A stretch of 64,000 bases of DNA from Dysidea avara (GCF_963678975.1 NC_089272.1:65071834-65135833); one strand, 5' to 3'. Shown: positions 1 through 12,449, numbered from the stretch's first letter. The notes: generated by a model from the sequence alone, not told the origin. A program made the numbers and translations.

Positions 1-444
1 ACGAGAAAAAAAAGCCAACCAGCTGATTTAACAAATGGGATGATTTCGTTAAACTCCGCGTTTGGTACGCAGCAAGAAGCTACAGAGGTGCAACGTATGG
101 TGCGTTACTCTGTAGGTAACAAGTGTCGTGGCCTTGAAGGATCAGCTGCAGGTGAAGGTAGCATGTTATGATGACTTGGAGAACCACTGATGACAATGTG
201 AAGAACATTTATACAAAAGCAGACAATAAACAGATGTTGTTCACTGATTGTATGAAATAGTCTATTGTCACTTTCTATTAGGATGGTGTCATCATGTTGT
301 GTTGGCTAATGGCTTCCAGCCAGCTGCTACAACTCTCTGAATCACATGACACATGACGATGGAGGAATGGTATATCTTTATGTCAATATAACAAACTCAT
401 TTTACCCCAAAACTTTGTCTACCCTTAGTGAAAGCTTATACTTT

Positions 445-478
445 TGGCGATAAGCCTGGTTATGTCAGACCGGGTCAG
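445..478. repeat. Solo terminal inverted repeat of a DNA element
   Basis: The stretch with GGCGATAAG followed by CAGACCGGGTCA resembles the right end of the element at 25838-26478, which has GGCGATAAGACCGG and CAGACTGGGTCAC. No matching left end was seen nearby, so this looks like a fragment. Confidence 0.4.
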
Positions 479-718
479 ATATTGTATTATTCTCACTACA
501 CTAGGACCTTGATTATCCGAACAGTATAAGTGACTGTTCTATTAGAGTATTTCGTCATTAGGTGAATGTTCTATTAGAGTAAGTGTATGTTCTATTAGAG
601 TAGTTGAACAGAACTCTGAATGGGCAAACAAATTCACTTATCTGAACACTTTTATGATTGAACTGGCACACAGGTGTTCGGATAATGGTGTACACACAAT
701 AATTACAGTTGATACCGT

Positions 719-815
719 ACTGTACTGTATAGTAGTACTGTATGATACAGTACAGTAGTAATGTATCATACAGTACCACTGTACTGTATCATATAGTACA
801 GTAGTACTGTATCAT
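719..815. repeat. TACTGTA/TACAGTA palindromic simple repeat
   Basis: Alternating TACTGTA and TACAGTA words with GATACAGTACAG phrases. The same family makes a longer tract at 1596-1858. The words are self-complementary, so both strands read alike. Confidence 0.8.
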
Positions 816-829
816 ACATTATAGAATTT

Positions 830-1565
830 TCCGTGGGCGAGATCAAAGGAAAAAGTGTACTTTAAATTTCATAAAGTACACTTTAGGGCAAACAGTGCTT
901 TATTGCCCACAAAGAGTGCTTTATTCGTACAATAAAGCACCCTTTGTGGTGCAATAAAGCACAGTTGCCCACGTGCCTTAGCAGCGCTCACGCCTTAGCA
1001 GCGCTCACGCCAGTACGACTAATCACCCAAGCTAGTGAAGGCTGATAGCCTCGCCTCACTGAGTGATCAATCACCCCAGCCAATACGAGTTCTACCACTG
1101 GATTGCTTTTATAGACATACCTAAATGCTTCGATGGTGGGTGGGAGAAGGAAACGTTGCTGTTACGTTTGTTAATGTAAACGGACAAGTTATGGAGATAT
1201 CACGGAAATACTTCACCATGTGTCACAATAGAATCGATTGTGGGTTTTGACTATAACCTGCAAAAATACGTGATGAACATCTACCATGCCAAAATATGGT
1301 GAACTACGCGTGAGTTACTTTGTTAAACTAGTTTGTGTGCATTCAGGCTGCTAATAGTTTGTGCAACGTGTGTTAATTACGAGTCCTAGTGTATGGTGAA
1401 GCTACACGACTAGAAAGTTCCATAAATCATTTAAAGTATTGCCTTGCTCATGCTACATAAAAAATAAAGTGCTCGGCGCTTGGCCTCGATGCTAATAAAG
1501 CACTCGGCTTTGCCTTGTGCTTTATTAGCATCTCAGCTGCGTGCCTCATACTTTATTTTTCATAT
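830..1565. repeat. Compound palindromic element
   Basis: At least two strong inverted repeats are visible. The first is a hairpin at about 859-890 (GTGTACTTT / AAAGTACAC). The second is at about 894-962, with arms built on GTGCTTTATTGC and its complement around a 5-base centre. A related AATAAAGTGCT / AGCACTTTATT pair lies at 1460-1555. This looks like a foldback or hairpin-rich non-autonomous element; its exact ends were not resolved. Confidence 0.5.
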
Positions 1566-1595
1566 AGCACTCGCGGCAATGCTTTAACATATACG

Positions 1596-1858
1596 TACTG
1601 TATTATGCAGTACAGTAGATATAGTACACTAGTACTGTATGATACAGTACAGTAGTACAGTATAGTAGATACAGTAGTACTGTATGATACAGTACAGTAG
1701 TACAGTAGTATTGTATGATACAGTACAGTAGATACAGTACAGTAGTACAGTAGTACTGTATGATACAGTACAGTAGATACAGTACAGTAGTACAGTAGTA
1801 CTGTATGATACAGTATAGTAGATACAGTACAGTAGATACAGTACAGTAGTACTGTAAG
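1596..1858. repeat. TACTGTA-family tandem repeat
   Basis: Roughly 260 bp of GATACAGTACAGTAGTACAG-type units, same family as 719-815. The apparent 106-residue frame over it (minus strand, Tyr/Leu/Cys-rich) is a repeat translation and not a gene. Confidence 0.85.
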
Positions 1859-2097
1859 ATTATGTTCAATGCCAACATAGGAAATTTTCTCACAGAGCTA
1901 CACTCATTCACCTCTTGTTTCACAACTTTTAATCTCTTAGATGATCCCTACTTCATTTTAGTTAGTTTTTATTTTGTTAAAGCATACAGCTGTAAAAGTG
2001 TGACTGTTCTATTAGGGTGACTGCTATAATAGAGTATCTCAAGTCAATCTCTCATCTATCAAGAGGCGTGGTCTATAAATCTCACATGTTCACAGAC

Positions 2098-5000
2098 CTT
2101 GACAACATCATTACACTTTTCCTGTAGTTGTTCCATTTGTTGTTGAGGGTCGAGCAGCATGGTAGCTGTCATGTCTGTACAGTGACATCACTAATAGGGC
2201 TTCATTACACAATCTCCTCACCATATAGCTGTTCCTTATGCAACTTAAAATGTTCTCTGGCTTTACCACGTCTCTGATATGCTTTCACATACTTGTTGTT
2301 CAGTTGTATGGCTACAGTAGTATACATAGTAACCACTAACATGACAACCACCCCACCTTCCGTAGTCAATCGTATCACTTCGTGGTAACAACTATCCTAT
2401 TGTCATAGTAACAGTGAGATGTCATAGTAACAATGAACAGGAGGCCACATAGACATACCTTGTAGCTTGTGCCAGTTTCACTTGCAGCCTAATAAGGTAA
2501 GAAACAAAAATGGCAATAATAGCGTACTGTTAATTATTATGTTTTAAATGTTGGTAGCTTCTAACAATGCAATTGATAGCCTAATAAGGCAACAACTGTT
2601 ACTAATAATAGCTCACCATTAGATCATAACATGCCGCCATATTCTGGTAGTAGGTAGCTTTCTGTGTAGGGTTCTCAGGAGGACACATCTGTATGGCATT
2701 CTCATAACACTTCAAGGCACTATCATATTTGCGGCCCTTAAAATATTTGTTTCCTTTAGTCTTCTCTGCTTCAGCTAGTTCCAGCTGCAGTGTTACTATG
2801 GTTACCATGTATAATAGGTAGCTCTCACCTTGGAAACATGAGGTGGATCATGTGATCCATTGTTTTGATCATGCAATCCATTGTTTTGATCTTGTGATCC
2901 ATCATTATCTTCAGTAGTGACACTAAATAAACCACAAGATACTATTACCTGAGTTTTCCAACCATCGTTATCACAAATTGTAAATGACAGCTCTATTGGA
3001 GTGTGAGTGTATGTTCTATAAGTTTAAGGAAACATTAGGAGTTTAAGTTTGATTAGGGATCATAGGGAAACAAGAGAGGTCATCCACATCTACAGATTTA
3101 CATGTAATCCCTAATTTAGTCCTAAGACTGAATTAGGGATTACGTGTCCACTAGTATACCTTATAATTGTTTGTTCACCTTTTTTGTAACATTATTATGA
3201 CTGGTGAACCTGCACATACTGCATCAAAAGAAAGGATGGCATCACAGGTATGTTTTCGATTGAACGTGTGCCCCAACTATCAATTCAATACTGACTTGAA
3301 AGTGAAGTGGCATTACGCTTCACTTTTAACTATGTTTATCCTGTTTCACAGTGTTACGAATGAAGAACAGTACAAGAAGTGCCTCTGCAATTAATCCAGT
3401 CACCATGGAAAATACGAACAATGTTTACAAACATAGGGAAGCCAACGAACTACTGCGAATCGACACCTTGGACTGTCAGCAAAAAGGAATGGGACACAAA
3501 GGAGGACAAAGGTAAGTCCAGGATGTGTGCATTGGTATGCTGTCTGGCTAAAAGAGGTTGAACAGTGAAAAAATCAAGCCTGTAGCATTAGCCGTTATCA
3601 GGCTACGCTTCTCTGAAGGCAGGCAGGCAGGCAGGCAGGTGGGTAGGCAGGTGGGTAGGCGGGCAGGCAGGCAGGCAGGCAGGCAGGCGGGTAGGCGGGC
3701 AGGCAGGCAGGCAAGCAGAAAATTCCATTGAATAAATTTTATTCCGTAACAATGTATTGAAAGCATTTAGGGTCGTGCTGAAGGCACTTTTGGGCTTGCT
3801 TATACCTAACCAATACTGCCAAGGTGCCATGAAGGTATTGTGAGGTAGCTGGTTTTTGGGTGATAATTTTGGCCAGAAAAATCCAAACCTTCAAGGATAA
3901 GAGTAATTGGGCAGGGTTCTGTGGTTTAGAGATCAAGGAGGTTTAGGCTTTCTCATAAGAAATATTGATCAGAAACCAGCCTCACAATGGTGACTTGGCA
4001 GTATAACCAATTCAATACCTAATTTTTAGTGGAATTTTTTAATGAATGACTGATGCCTTCAGACAAGTTACACCCCGTTCACACTATAGCTACCTTCTAA
4101 CCCAAGTAGAGCACAGCATGGTTCAAAACAAAAATTGCAGTGTGAATCAATCGAGCCATGCCAAACCGGGTCCAGCATGGCAAGGAGAGGTGGACTGGCA
4201 TGGGTTGTCCTGGGATAGGATACAGTGTGAATGCATTCCGAGCTGGCCAACTCAGCTTAACAATATAACTTGCTAGACTCAACTTGCTTCTGTTGGCCAC
4301 ACAGCAAGTACATTCTACACTCTAAAAACTGTTCTTCAAAATGGCTACGACGCACCGTTGTTCTGGTAGACTTTGTGACAGTTATGTTCAAATGACGTGA
4401 TAATATTCCTGGCGAAAGGAGCACCCACTAGCTTAAGGTGGCACTGAAGTAATCAAATGAAGCCTTACAAGGCTAATGGGACATCATGTTTGTGGCCATG
4501 CACAAAAAAACATGGAAAACTATAAAACAAAGCGAAGTACTTCGAAATATTGAAAGAACCATCTCTATCATACTGTCAGGCTACTATTGCTGATACAAGT
4601 AATGATATTCACATACTAACTTCATCACCTTGTCAAAACTCTGGTAACTTCACAGGCAAACAACACCAGCTGTCATCGCGTGATTACTGCATTATGGAGC
4701 ACGCCCTGGCCAGCTACACTGTCTCACAATTCGTGAAATAACTTTATATTTATGTACTGTAGGCCCCAAAAATTTGGCAGAGGCACTGGGGTAGCATTTT
4801 TTTACAGGGCTATGGATCGATTTTTCGAGATTCACTCTTGACAGACGTGTTATCCCACGTTGAAAGATGCGGGTTTGCATTTTAACCAGTTTCCATGTTG
4901 TTATTGTTAAAAAGGAATCCATACAGTTGTTCTACAAGGTGAGAAACCATAAGAACCAAAGCAGCCTAGCGCTAGGTTGTTTCTAGGTTGAGTTATTTTA

Positions 5001-8000
5001 AAAATCGGCTCGTAAGTTCAGAGTTTAATAGGCACGAAATTAAAGTGGGTGATTTCACGAAACTTGGCATGTTAAGCTACAACATTACAGACTATCATAA
5101 CAACCCTTTAGACTTAGACTACATGGTTCACAAGTGGAGTTCTCCAGCACCCTAAAATAGCTAATTAAATGCGTGGGCTAATTTTAATTGCGGCAAATGG
5201 GCATTGTGCGGCTTCACATAATTACTTCAGCGCCACCTTAAACATGGTGGCTACAACATTGTACGACGTATTTCAGCTGGTTCTACGCTTCCTCGCAATA
5301 ATTCTAGTGCCTTTTCTTAAGTGCCTAAATAATCAAAAGCTTGTGCACTTGTTTTTAGCTAATTATTATTCGGCACTCACACTATTGAGATTATGTCAGA
5401 TGCAGTAGTGTGAAGAAGCACTAACTCGAGTTCAATAATACACTCTGGTTAACCCGGGATAGTGTGAACGGGGTGTTAGATGTCACTTCAGCCTGACAGG
5501 CACTTTTTGGCATATTGCAGTGCATACCATGGACTTGCCTTTGTCCTTCTTTGTGATCCAGTTCTCTTCACTGATAATTCAAGGTGTCAATTTGTGGTGG
5601 CTTCCCTAAGTTCATATTTTCTGTAGTGACTGGGATGGTTGCAGAGGCGCTTCTCGTGTTCTTCATTTGCAACACTGTGTAACAGGCTGAACATAGCTAA
5701 ATAAAGAAGCAGTTCTAGGGAGACATATAGCAAGGTTCACTATTGAGGTCTACAATGCTACTCAACACATCAGTGATCATTAGTTAGGTGTGCTTCTTTC
5801 AACTGGAGATACGCAGATACTGACTGTGAACGGGAAAAGTTTTGCTCTGCAAAAATTTGTGGTTTCAAGCAAAAGTTGAGTATAACATTGCAGTTATGTT
5901 TGATACGATCATAGATAATAGGGATAGGAAACGCAATAACGTGACGTCCCAAAACACGTACATTTCATTGGGCGAACATAGGTTACGTCACAAACATCTT
6001 CGTTACGGGTGAAAAGGGGCGTTGCCAACTGTTTATCAAAAGCTCAGTTAATAATTACAAGTTTCGTCGGAGGAGACAGGTGCTTAATGGATAGCTGGTT
6101 AGTTGCACTGTTAGTAATAAGTTTGTTTGGCGTGCGCAGAAACAAGTATAGCTACCAAAAATCCGTCGAAAGGTGAAAATTGTGGAAAATTGACAGTATA
6201 AACCAGTTTATTTTTACTCTAAAGTAGATTAACCCTAACCATTGTGCCAAATAGGAAACGTACTGTTAACCCGAGGGAACCATAACTTTAGTTTTTTTCA
6301 AATATTGAGTAGCTTGCCTTAAACTGGTTAATTGTTAATGAAAGTTTAAACCACTTAGCGTCTGCTTAGGTACAGTTCAAGCTAATCTGTCTGTTTCTTT
6401 TATTAGAAAACCACCCACAAAGTGGAACCAAACATAGGAGAACTTTACTAAAAGAGTGAGTCGTCTAAATTCACCCGATATTGGTGAGACTCTAAATGAC
6501 ATCATTTCAATGTGGCAATATATATTATACGGTGTTGCATAAGCAGGGACATAGCCAGAATCCGGATCCTCTGAGCCTATATAGGCCTTTGCATCTAGAC
6601 TAATGCTGCATTGGAAAGCGCTGTGAGTGGTACACAGAAATACCCTAATAAAACAGACACTTCTGTCACAGCTATGGCTAAGCTGCTGACACTAAATCAC
6701 TCTCTGATAGCTCAAATAGAATTAATTCATGGAAGAGACCTGTCATTAAAGTCATGTCATGTATAATTGTACATGCATTGGTAACAGTCTGGCTATGGCC
6801 CTATGTATCAAATGAGTTGTGATGAACACATACGTACAATTATGCAGGAATGCATTCATTCCACTTGCTAGTTGTTATAGCTGCAGTGGTGGCTGGTGTA
6901 TGCTAGCCAGTGTTCATGCTGATGCTGTTGTCAGTATAACTAATGTAATGGGTAAAAGACAACTAAAACTATGTAGTAAAAAACATCGGCAACAAATAGC
7001 GTACAAGAGACAAGCTAAATTAATACATGTGTATAATGTATGCAAACAATCACTATGTAGTTACAGATAAGCCATGATAGCAGCCAACCAGAGCAGATTC
7101 CACAACCTTGTCTAAACACCATTAATAGTGACCTTAGCAGTATAACTCTACCAGGTGGTTGGATACAGATCAGAGGCACACCTAACATTGTGCTATGCCA
7201 TACCATCTATAACTCTAACAGCAATGTAGCCGTGCAAACTACAATAACAATATTTGATGACTTGACATTGAAATGTCACTATTATGAAAAAGAGGTTAAA
7301 AGCTGTAGCATTTTGTCCTCTCTGCCATCTCATATCTGCAATGATGATGTTGTCTCAAAAGTAATAAAGAAACTATCAGTAGCACATGTAAGTATTGGAA
7401 ACTGTGATGACAAATTTGAGGAAATAGTAGAACATAGAAAAGGAAAATTTTTAAGCTTATCAGGTGAAACAGCTGCAACAATTGATAGCCATGAAATTGC
7501 ATTCCAAGATAGAACTATCTCTAACACTATTCGTCAAGTAGAATGTGACATATTTGTTGATACAGATGGACAGTGCAAAACATGTAGGAATTATCGGCCA
7601 ATCTTAAGAGCAATGTACCACCGATATAAGCAGACAGCATTAGCAGAAAACGTGAGCAGTAGTCGTACCAACAGCAAGACCTATACCCTTACAAAATTAA
7701 AGGAATGTCAAGCTAGACTGCAGGTGGCAGAGGAGCAACTAGCTAAAGCACAGCAGATATCAGATCAATACATTGAAGTTGATGAAGAGGTGCACAATGA
7801 CCTTCTCACCATCATAAATGAAAATGCTGCAGATATCAACAAAGCTCTGCCAAAGAATTCATTCAGTCAAAGTTGGCATAACCGGGCATCAAACTTGGAA
7901 CCTTTTGACCAATGCTCTAGCCATTTGGCTATTCGTGCTGCCTCACACAAACACACATACAGACAGACATACCTTGACACTGAAGCTTGTGCATCTTGCT

Positions 8001-8160
8001 CAGTGGTCTTGTTAATGGGATCATGTGATCCAGATGAGTGTGTTTCCTTTGACCAGAAGTAATATAGTGCACAACCCGTTGCTATGGTAACTGGTACACC
8101 AATAGCAACTGCCAGCTGCCACCGTTGCCAACCAGTACCACCAGAAGTGTCCTCACTCAT
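2098..8160 (-). CDS. TOMM70: TOMM70-like mitochondrial import receptor (5' part)
   Basis: TOM70 is the outer-membrane receptor that takes chaperone-bound precursors, especially carriers, through its TPR repeats. Exon 1 (8160-7973) starts MSEDTSGG and has one hydrophobic N-terminal anchor (WQLAVAIGVPVTIATG) followed by FWSK, as in TOM70. Exon 2 (2922-2829) is an Asn/Asp/Gln-rich linker. Exon 3 (2784-2617) is the first TPR, with KGNKYFKGRKYDSALKCYENAI then YYQNMAACYD. A later exon (about 2309-2222) reads NNKYVKAYQRRGKAREHF, and another (2174-2098) reads DMTATMLLDPQQQ; both align to the next TOM70 helices. Phases of exons 1-3 match exactly. A small exon between 2617 and 2309 is uncertain because phases do not close. 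Intron 1 is about 5 kb and full of transposons. The remaining TPRs lie off the left edge, so the gene is partial. Confidence 0.85.
3170..3620 (+). repeat. Dispersed repeat R1, copy 1
   Basis: Homologous to 54480-54890 (same strand) and, inverted, to about 5479-5700. Shared landmarks are GTGCCTCTGCAAT, CCATGGAAAATACG, AAGGAATGGGACACAAAGGAGG and the following AGGTAAGTCCA. The copy ends in an AGGC tetranucleotide tract, as does the 54-kb copy. It contains a short open stretch ending TKEDKGKS that looks like an exon with a GTAAGT donor, but no protein family was recognised. It sits in TOMM70 intron 1. Confidence 0.7.
3618..3718. repeat. (AGGC)n tetranucleotide tract
   Basis: About 100 bp of GGCAGGCAGGTGGGTAGGC-type repeats at the 3' end of R1 copy 1. 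Frames over it translate to Leu-Pro-Ala-Cys repeats on the minus strand and are not genes. Confidence 0.95.
4071..5475. mobile_element. Harbinger-like non-autonomous DNA transposon
   Basis: The left end CACCCCGTTCACACTAT (from 4071) is repeated inverted at the right end (ATAGTGTGAACGGGGTG, to 5475). Both ends are flanked by TTA (4068-4070 and 5476-5478), the 3-bp target duplication typical of PIF/Harbinger elements. The 1,405-bp body has no transposase-sized frame. The insertion splits an inverted R1 copy: joining the flanks restores the ACTTGTCTGAAGGCAT word seen at 54 kb. The class assignment rests on the TSD length only. Confidence 0.75.
5479..5700 (-). repeat. Dispersed repeat R1, inverted copy
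   Basis: Reverse complement of the R1 core: CCTTTGTCCTCC-like, CCATGG and TTGCAGAGGCGCTTCT words in reverse order. Its continuation across the Harbinger-like insertion is at about 4030-4067 (TGCCTTCAGACAAG). This copy is therefore older than the insertion. Confidence 0.6.
5701..7136. other. TOMM70 intron 1, nothing recognised
   Basis: No gene, tRNA or clear repeat was recognised. A short CCCTAACC occurs near 6233. Small open frames such as 6819-7070 have no recognisable motif. Confidence 0.5.
7137..7880 (+). pseudogene. Transposase-associated invertebrate protein, fragment
   Basis: An open plus-strand stretch begins near LPGGWIQIRGTP and continues through DLTLKCHYY, a C-x2-C motif with TCRNYRPILRAMYHRY, a coiled-coil-like part (KECQARLQVAEEQLAKAQ) and a Glu/Asp-rich end at LPKNSFSQ. 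The C-x2-C plus YR..LR pattern resembles multi-copy transposon-linked proteins of sponges and cnidarians, but this is from memory of pattern and not proven. The open frame runs on to 8062, but from about 7880 it is antisense to TOMM70 exon 1 and is not real coding. No start codon or other exons were found. It lies inside TOMM70 intron 1 on the opposite strand. The broken locus at 14.8-15.7 kb appears related. Confidence 0.45.
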
Positions 8161-9024
8161 CTAATAAATAAGGATGTCATAGTTACATCATGTTGTCACC
8201 ACACCTCCAACAAATAATTGGTAATGAGAATAGAATGGAAATGACTAATCGCAAAAAAATGTAGACGCAACTCAGTGAGTTCCTAATTTTTGATGGATCC
8301 ACTTCAAAAATGCCTTTTGGGAAGCCATCCAAGACTTGGAAATGTTTTCTATAATTTTGGGGTTATAAATAGTAATTAAAAATATTTCAAGAAGTCATTA
8401 GATATTAGCGCATGTCTATATTTTTGTGTTCCATTCACAATTACTCTATTAGAGCAGTCGGACAGTCTAAATGGCAGATGAAATAATTTTAGATTAGCTT
8501 GCCCTAAAGTGTACAAATTCCAGCCTAGGGGCTCAGATTTGGGAGAGTTTACCCCCTCAGAAATTTAACCATCTATTTAGTTATTTATTTATTATCAACT
8601 TTACCAGTTAGGCAATGGAGGGTGAACACAGAAGGCAGAGCCTGTATGAGGTGTTTACTACTTGCCTAGGAGCCTAAGTGAAAATTAATAGTCATAGAGC
8701 TATGGACAATTATTAGCGTTAAAAAAGGCCAACTTGTTGTCACGCCTACAGGGTAAACCACTTATGGGAATATCTTAAAAATTGGTATGCATATAGGTTA
8801 ACCATCACAGCTCAACGTGGTTTGAAAGAAATCGTATTTACAGCTATAGAGTTACAAGGCAAAAACCAACACATTCTTTGGCCTTTCTGTTTCACCTTAT
8901 TGTTAGCTAGGTTAAGTAATCATTTAAAGTCTCCAGTTCCTGTTAGGTTAGGTAATCCTAAAGCTGCAGCACATGTTGCTGTCAGACCTTCAGTGCTGGC
9001 CACTGTAAAGTGTTAATAATAATT
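8161..9024. other. TOMM70 upstream region, nothing recognised
   Basis: The TOMM70 promoter should lie just right of 8160, but no core promoter element can be named. Near 8968-9000 is the inverse of a 30-bp word also found at about 28930 and 47316 (AAGGTCTGACAGCAAC), a small dispersed repeat. Confidence 0.4.
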
Positions 9025-10246
9025 ATACAACCAAGTACTAAAGATAATACGACATGCAGTCAAAATTACATCATAAATAATAATGAATTAATGTATGCAA
9101 AAACTACAAGGCATGCAGACATGCACTAACCAGCGATAGAATTGCCATTGAACAAAGGCACAAACGTATAATGCATACTCATTTTCGTGCTGGTGACTAA
9201 AAAAAGCCACGTTATTCCATATAACGTACACCACAAAACAGTTAATTACGGCGCCTACACAAACACAAGGAAGAGTTCACACAGCCAGCTGCACAAGACA
9301 AGACTGAAGATTAATAGGAGTATGTTTGTTGGTTTGTTTGTGTTGTTTATTCTTTTATATTCTTCCACTGGGCTTGCTAGGCTCTGGTTGGCTTGGCTAT
9401 CTGTTTCTACCAGTGACCTCTAGTTGATACTGTGCTATATATTGGCTAGCTACATAGCTAAATATTTCCCATCTTCGGTGATATTGCCAATAATGTATCT
9501 GCTGCATACAATACTACAATGATGTATAGCTCTCTCCTGTAAGTTTTGTATGCATATACTGTGTACATATCACTGTGCCATTGCCACAATAATAATGTAC
9601 CAGCACTTAACTACTGGTGGCCTCTAGTTATGATACCACTGTTGTGTTATATCTGTCACTATTGTGACAAAGGTTGATTTGGGATCATGATTATTTTGAT
9701 CGTGCCTTCACCACTTAGTCGCGGATTGTAAATGCATCACTTATGTTTATTGTATGTGCTACTGTGTATATATGTGTATCTTTTCCACCTACACACACTG
9801 TGATGACCATGCATACACTGTTTTTACATGCCCTATTAGTAGATTGTCCCACTGCTGGTTGTACTTGGTTGTATGTGCCCCGGGCCTAGTTATACAACCA
9901 AGTACTAAGAATAATATGAAATATGGTTAAAATTATGTCATAAATAAATAATTAATGTTTGAGAAAACTACGAGGCCTAGAGACATAAACTAACCAGGGA
10001 TAGATTCGCCTGTGAACAAAGGCACAGCCACCGTATAATCGTTGCGCCTGTTTGTGCTGATGACTTAAACATACGTGTAATTCTATATAACGCCCAGTAC
10101 CACACCCATGCTTTAATTTTAGATTGTGCGAAGGAGTGGCAGGAGAGCCAGAAGCCTCCTTACACGTAAACAACAAGATTACAAATGTTTCTAAGCTGTT
10201 TTCAGGTGGCACAGTGTTCCAAGTTGCCATGCCAGGTGCCAGTGCA

Positions 10247-10474
10247 AGGGGGTGTCACGTAGGTACGTGCTGTAGGTAGATCTGCGACTGGACTTTTACC
10301 GGTCGAAATTTCGCTTTGACTGGTGGCTTAGCGACGATATTTCAGCACTTTTCGATTGTGGGTTGGAAGCTTTTACCCTTGACCATTGAATTGGCACGAT
10401 TTTGGTGGCCTTGACCTTTGACTTAGACCGCGGTCGCAGATCTACTTACAGTGAGTGCCTGTGTGTTACCCCCT
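10247..10474. mobile_element. MITE with about 45-bp TIRs and TGCA duplication
   Basis: Left arm AGGGGGTGTCACGTAGG..., inner word GTAGGTAGATCTGCGAC; right arm GTCGCAGATCTACTTAC ... TTACCCCCT. Flanked by TGCA at 10243-10246 and 10475-10478. It is 228 bp and has no coding. A diverged left end appears near 27365. Confidence 0.75.
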
Positions 10475-10955
10475 TGCAGTGGACACACTCCATGTGTGAT
10501 GAACAAGATAAAAAGTATGTTAACATGATTATTAGTTGAATATTTGTATTATTTTGTATACTTCTGTTTATCCTTTACCAGGCTTCAGCTAGCTAAATTA
10601 TTTCCATCTCCAGTGTTCAGTACCAATAATACATTGCTGCATACAGTTCTATAGTATAAAGTGCATCTCCTGTATGTTGTACAGTATTGTGTAACACATC
10701 ATTATGCCATTGCTACACCATTGATGTACTGGCACTCAGCTACCAGTAGTTCTGCATTGGGCCTGGCAAGCCATTTTGTGGAGAACGCTGGCACAGTTTT
10801 CAGCTGATAATTTTGTGTGTGAAAATGTACAGCTCTCAACCTGAAACCTTTCAGTGCCAGGAATGAGATCACTTTGTCACAAAAGCACAATACTTCTTAC
10901 AACCAGACACTTTCTTGGATGTGCTGTGCTTTGCCGTCTTCACTGTTACGTTCTG

Positions 10956-11236
10956 CCAAGAGTACATAATAAAAATAGGGAGGGAGAGTGTCTAACTAGG
11001 ACACCTTCAGCCAAAATCACTGCGTATTATAGACAATCCACACATTGGTCGAGCAAAAGCTTTACATTATTCAACACTTATCAACAGCACTCAACACCTA
11101 TCAACAGATCTCTATCATCAGTAAAAGTGTTAATTTGTTCAAAGATCATTGTCTATTCAATAATACGCAGTGATTTTGTACAGGCTGTATTGGCAGTTAG
11201 ACACTCTCCCTCCCTATTTTTATTATGTACTCTTGG
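10956..11236. mobile_element. MITE with long TIRs and TTCTG duplication
   Basis: Arms of about 45 bp begin CCAAGAGTACATAATAAA and end in the reverse complement TTTATTATGTACTCTTGG. A perfect 5-bp duplication TTCTG lies at 10951-10955 and 11237-11241. It is 281 bp. The open frame from 10854 to 11351 runs through it and is not a gene. Confidence 0.85.
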
Positions 11237-12308
11237 TTCTGCTGTACTGGGTATTCATGGGAGCAGAAAACTACAATCAACAGAGCTCACTGCTATCTCC
11301 ACTCAGTCCACTGACCTGCTTTTAGTGGAAAACCGTATTCTTGTTGATTAGAACAATTGTGGTTTTGTTTGTTTCATTTCATTTTAATTTATGTTGTTTT
11401 GTCATCACCATGCATTATTTTACTTTGAGACAGAAACTATAAACATTGCCGTAATTACATGATTGAGATAACATACACTACATACACAAAATGTGCCCTA
11501 GGCTGATAATTGCTGTGTGGTTATACTTGCTACTGTTTATTTACCTACATGTAAACTATATTATTGTGTCTATACATAGTTACAGTCTGCAATGCTACCA
11601 CACAATGGAATTGTATTTTTTCTTGGTGGCATATCCATTATATTCTGGTATTGGATTTTATCCTATTGAAGGTACTACCATCTTTCACAGTGATCAGCTG
11701 CATGCAGCCGTTTGTCCTCCAAAATTTAATTTCATCTTGTAGTATACCATCTTCTCATTTTAGGTCATATGGCACAGCTCATATTCTCAGAAAACAGTTT
11801 CTAGTGAAATACCCTGCAACTTTGAGGTCTGCTTTTGGAAACTTCCGCAGCCATGTCTTACTCCAGTACCCTGATTCATCCTCATCAAACATTATAATTT
11901 TAGGACTGTTTAATGGATGTATAAACTTCATTGCTTGCAGGCATGAGATTCAATACCATAGATATGACAGCACCTCAACTTGTGAGAATCATGCAGGAGG
12001 GACGGTGACAATGCATTATGTGGTCTTCCATGGTCGGGTATTCAATACAACGTAATAGTAATAGGCCCTCACGATTGTAATTGCATATATCACTTATGTT
12101 TACTGTATGTGCATCTTTTCCATCCACACACACTGTGTTGGTCATGTACTGTTGTACATGCCCCATTTGTAGATTGCCCTATTGGTGGTTGTACTTGGTT
12201 GTATGTGCCCTGGGCCTAGTAATTATACAATCAAGTACTAAGAATAATACGAAATGCGGTTAAAATTACATCATTAATAATGAATGAAATAAATAAATAA
12301 TCAAATAA

Positions 12309-12449
12309 TAGTTATATGGGCACAATGTGGAGTCTATGAAATTTATAAACTTGAAGGCCCGGGCTGTAGCGCACGAGCGAAACGAGGGCACTACTAAGGG
12401 CCTGAGGGTTTATAAATTTCATAGACTTCACATTGTGCCCGTATAACTG
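12309..12449. repeat. Long palindrome (foldback)
   Basis: Arms of about 60 bp share GGGCACAATGTG, AGTCTATGAAATTTATAAA and GGGCC around a short centre near 12371-12385. This is probably a tiny foldback element in the third large repeat unit. Confidence 0.8.

Larger units (their letters stand above)
1..2097. other. Left edge: repeat-rich, probably TOMM70 intron
   Basis: No exon could be recognised here. TOMM70 exons on the minus strand stop at 2098 and the rest of that gene must lie beyond the left edge, so this is probably intron. It holds a solo transposon end (about 445-478), TACTGTA-type repeats and several palindromes, listed separately. Short open frames here are translations of repeats. 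Confidence 0.5.

Noticed and set aside
7880..8062. C-terminal part of the 290-residue plus-strand frame
   Set aside because: It is antisense to TOMM70 exon 1, which has a signal-anchor and correct splice phase; similarity to the transposase-associated fragment ends before it.
10854..11351. 165-residue plus-strand frame
   Set aside because: It runs through a MITE with its target duplication; the parts on either side have no motif.
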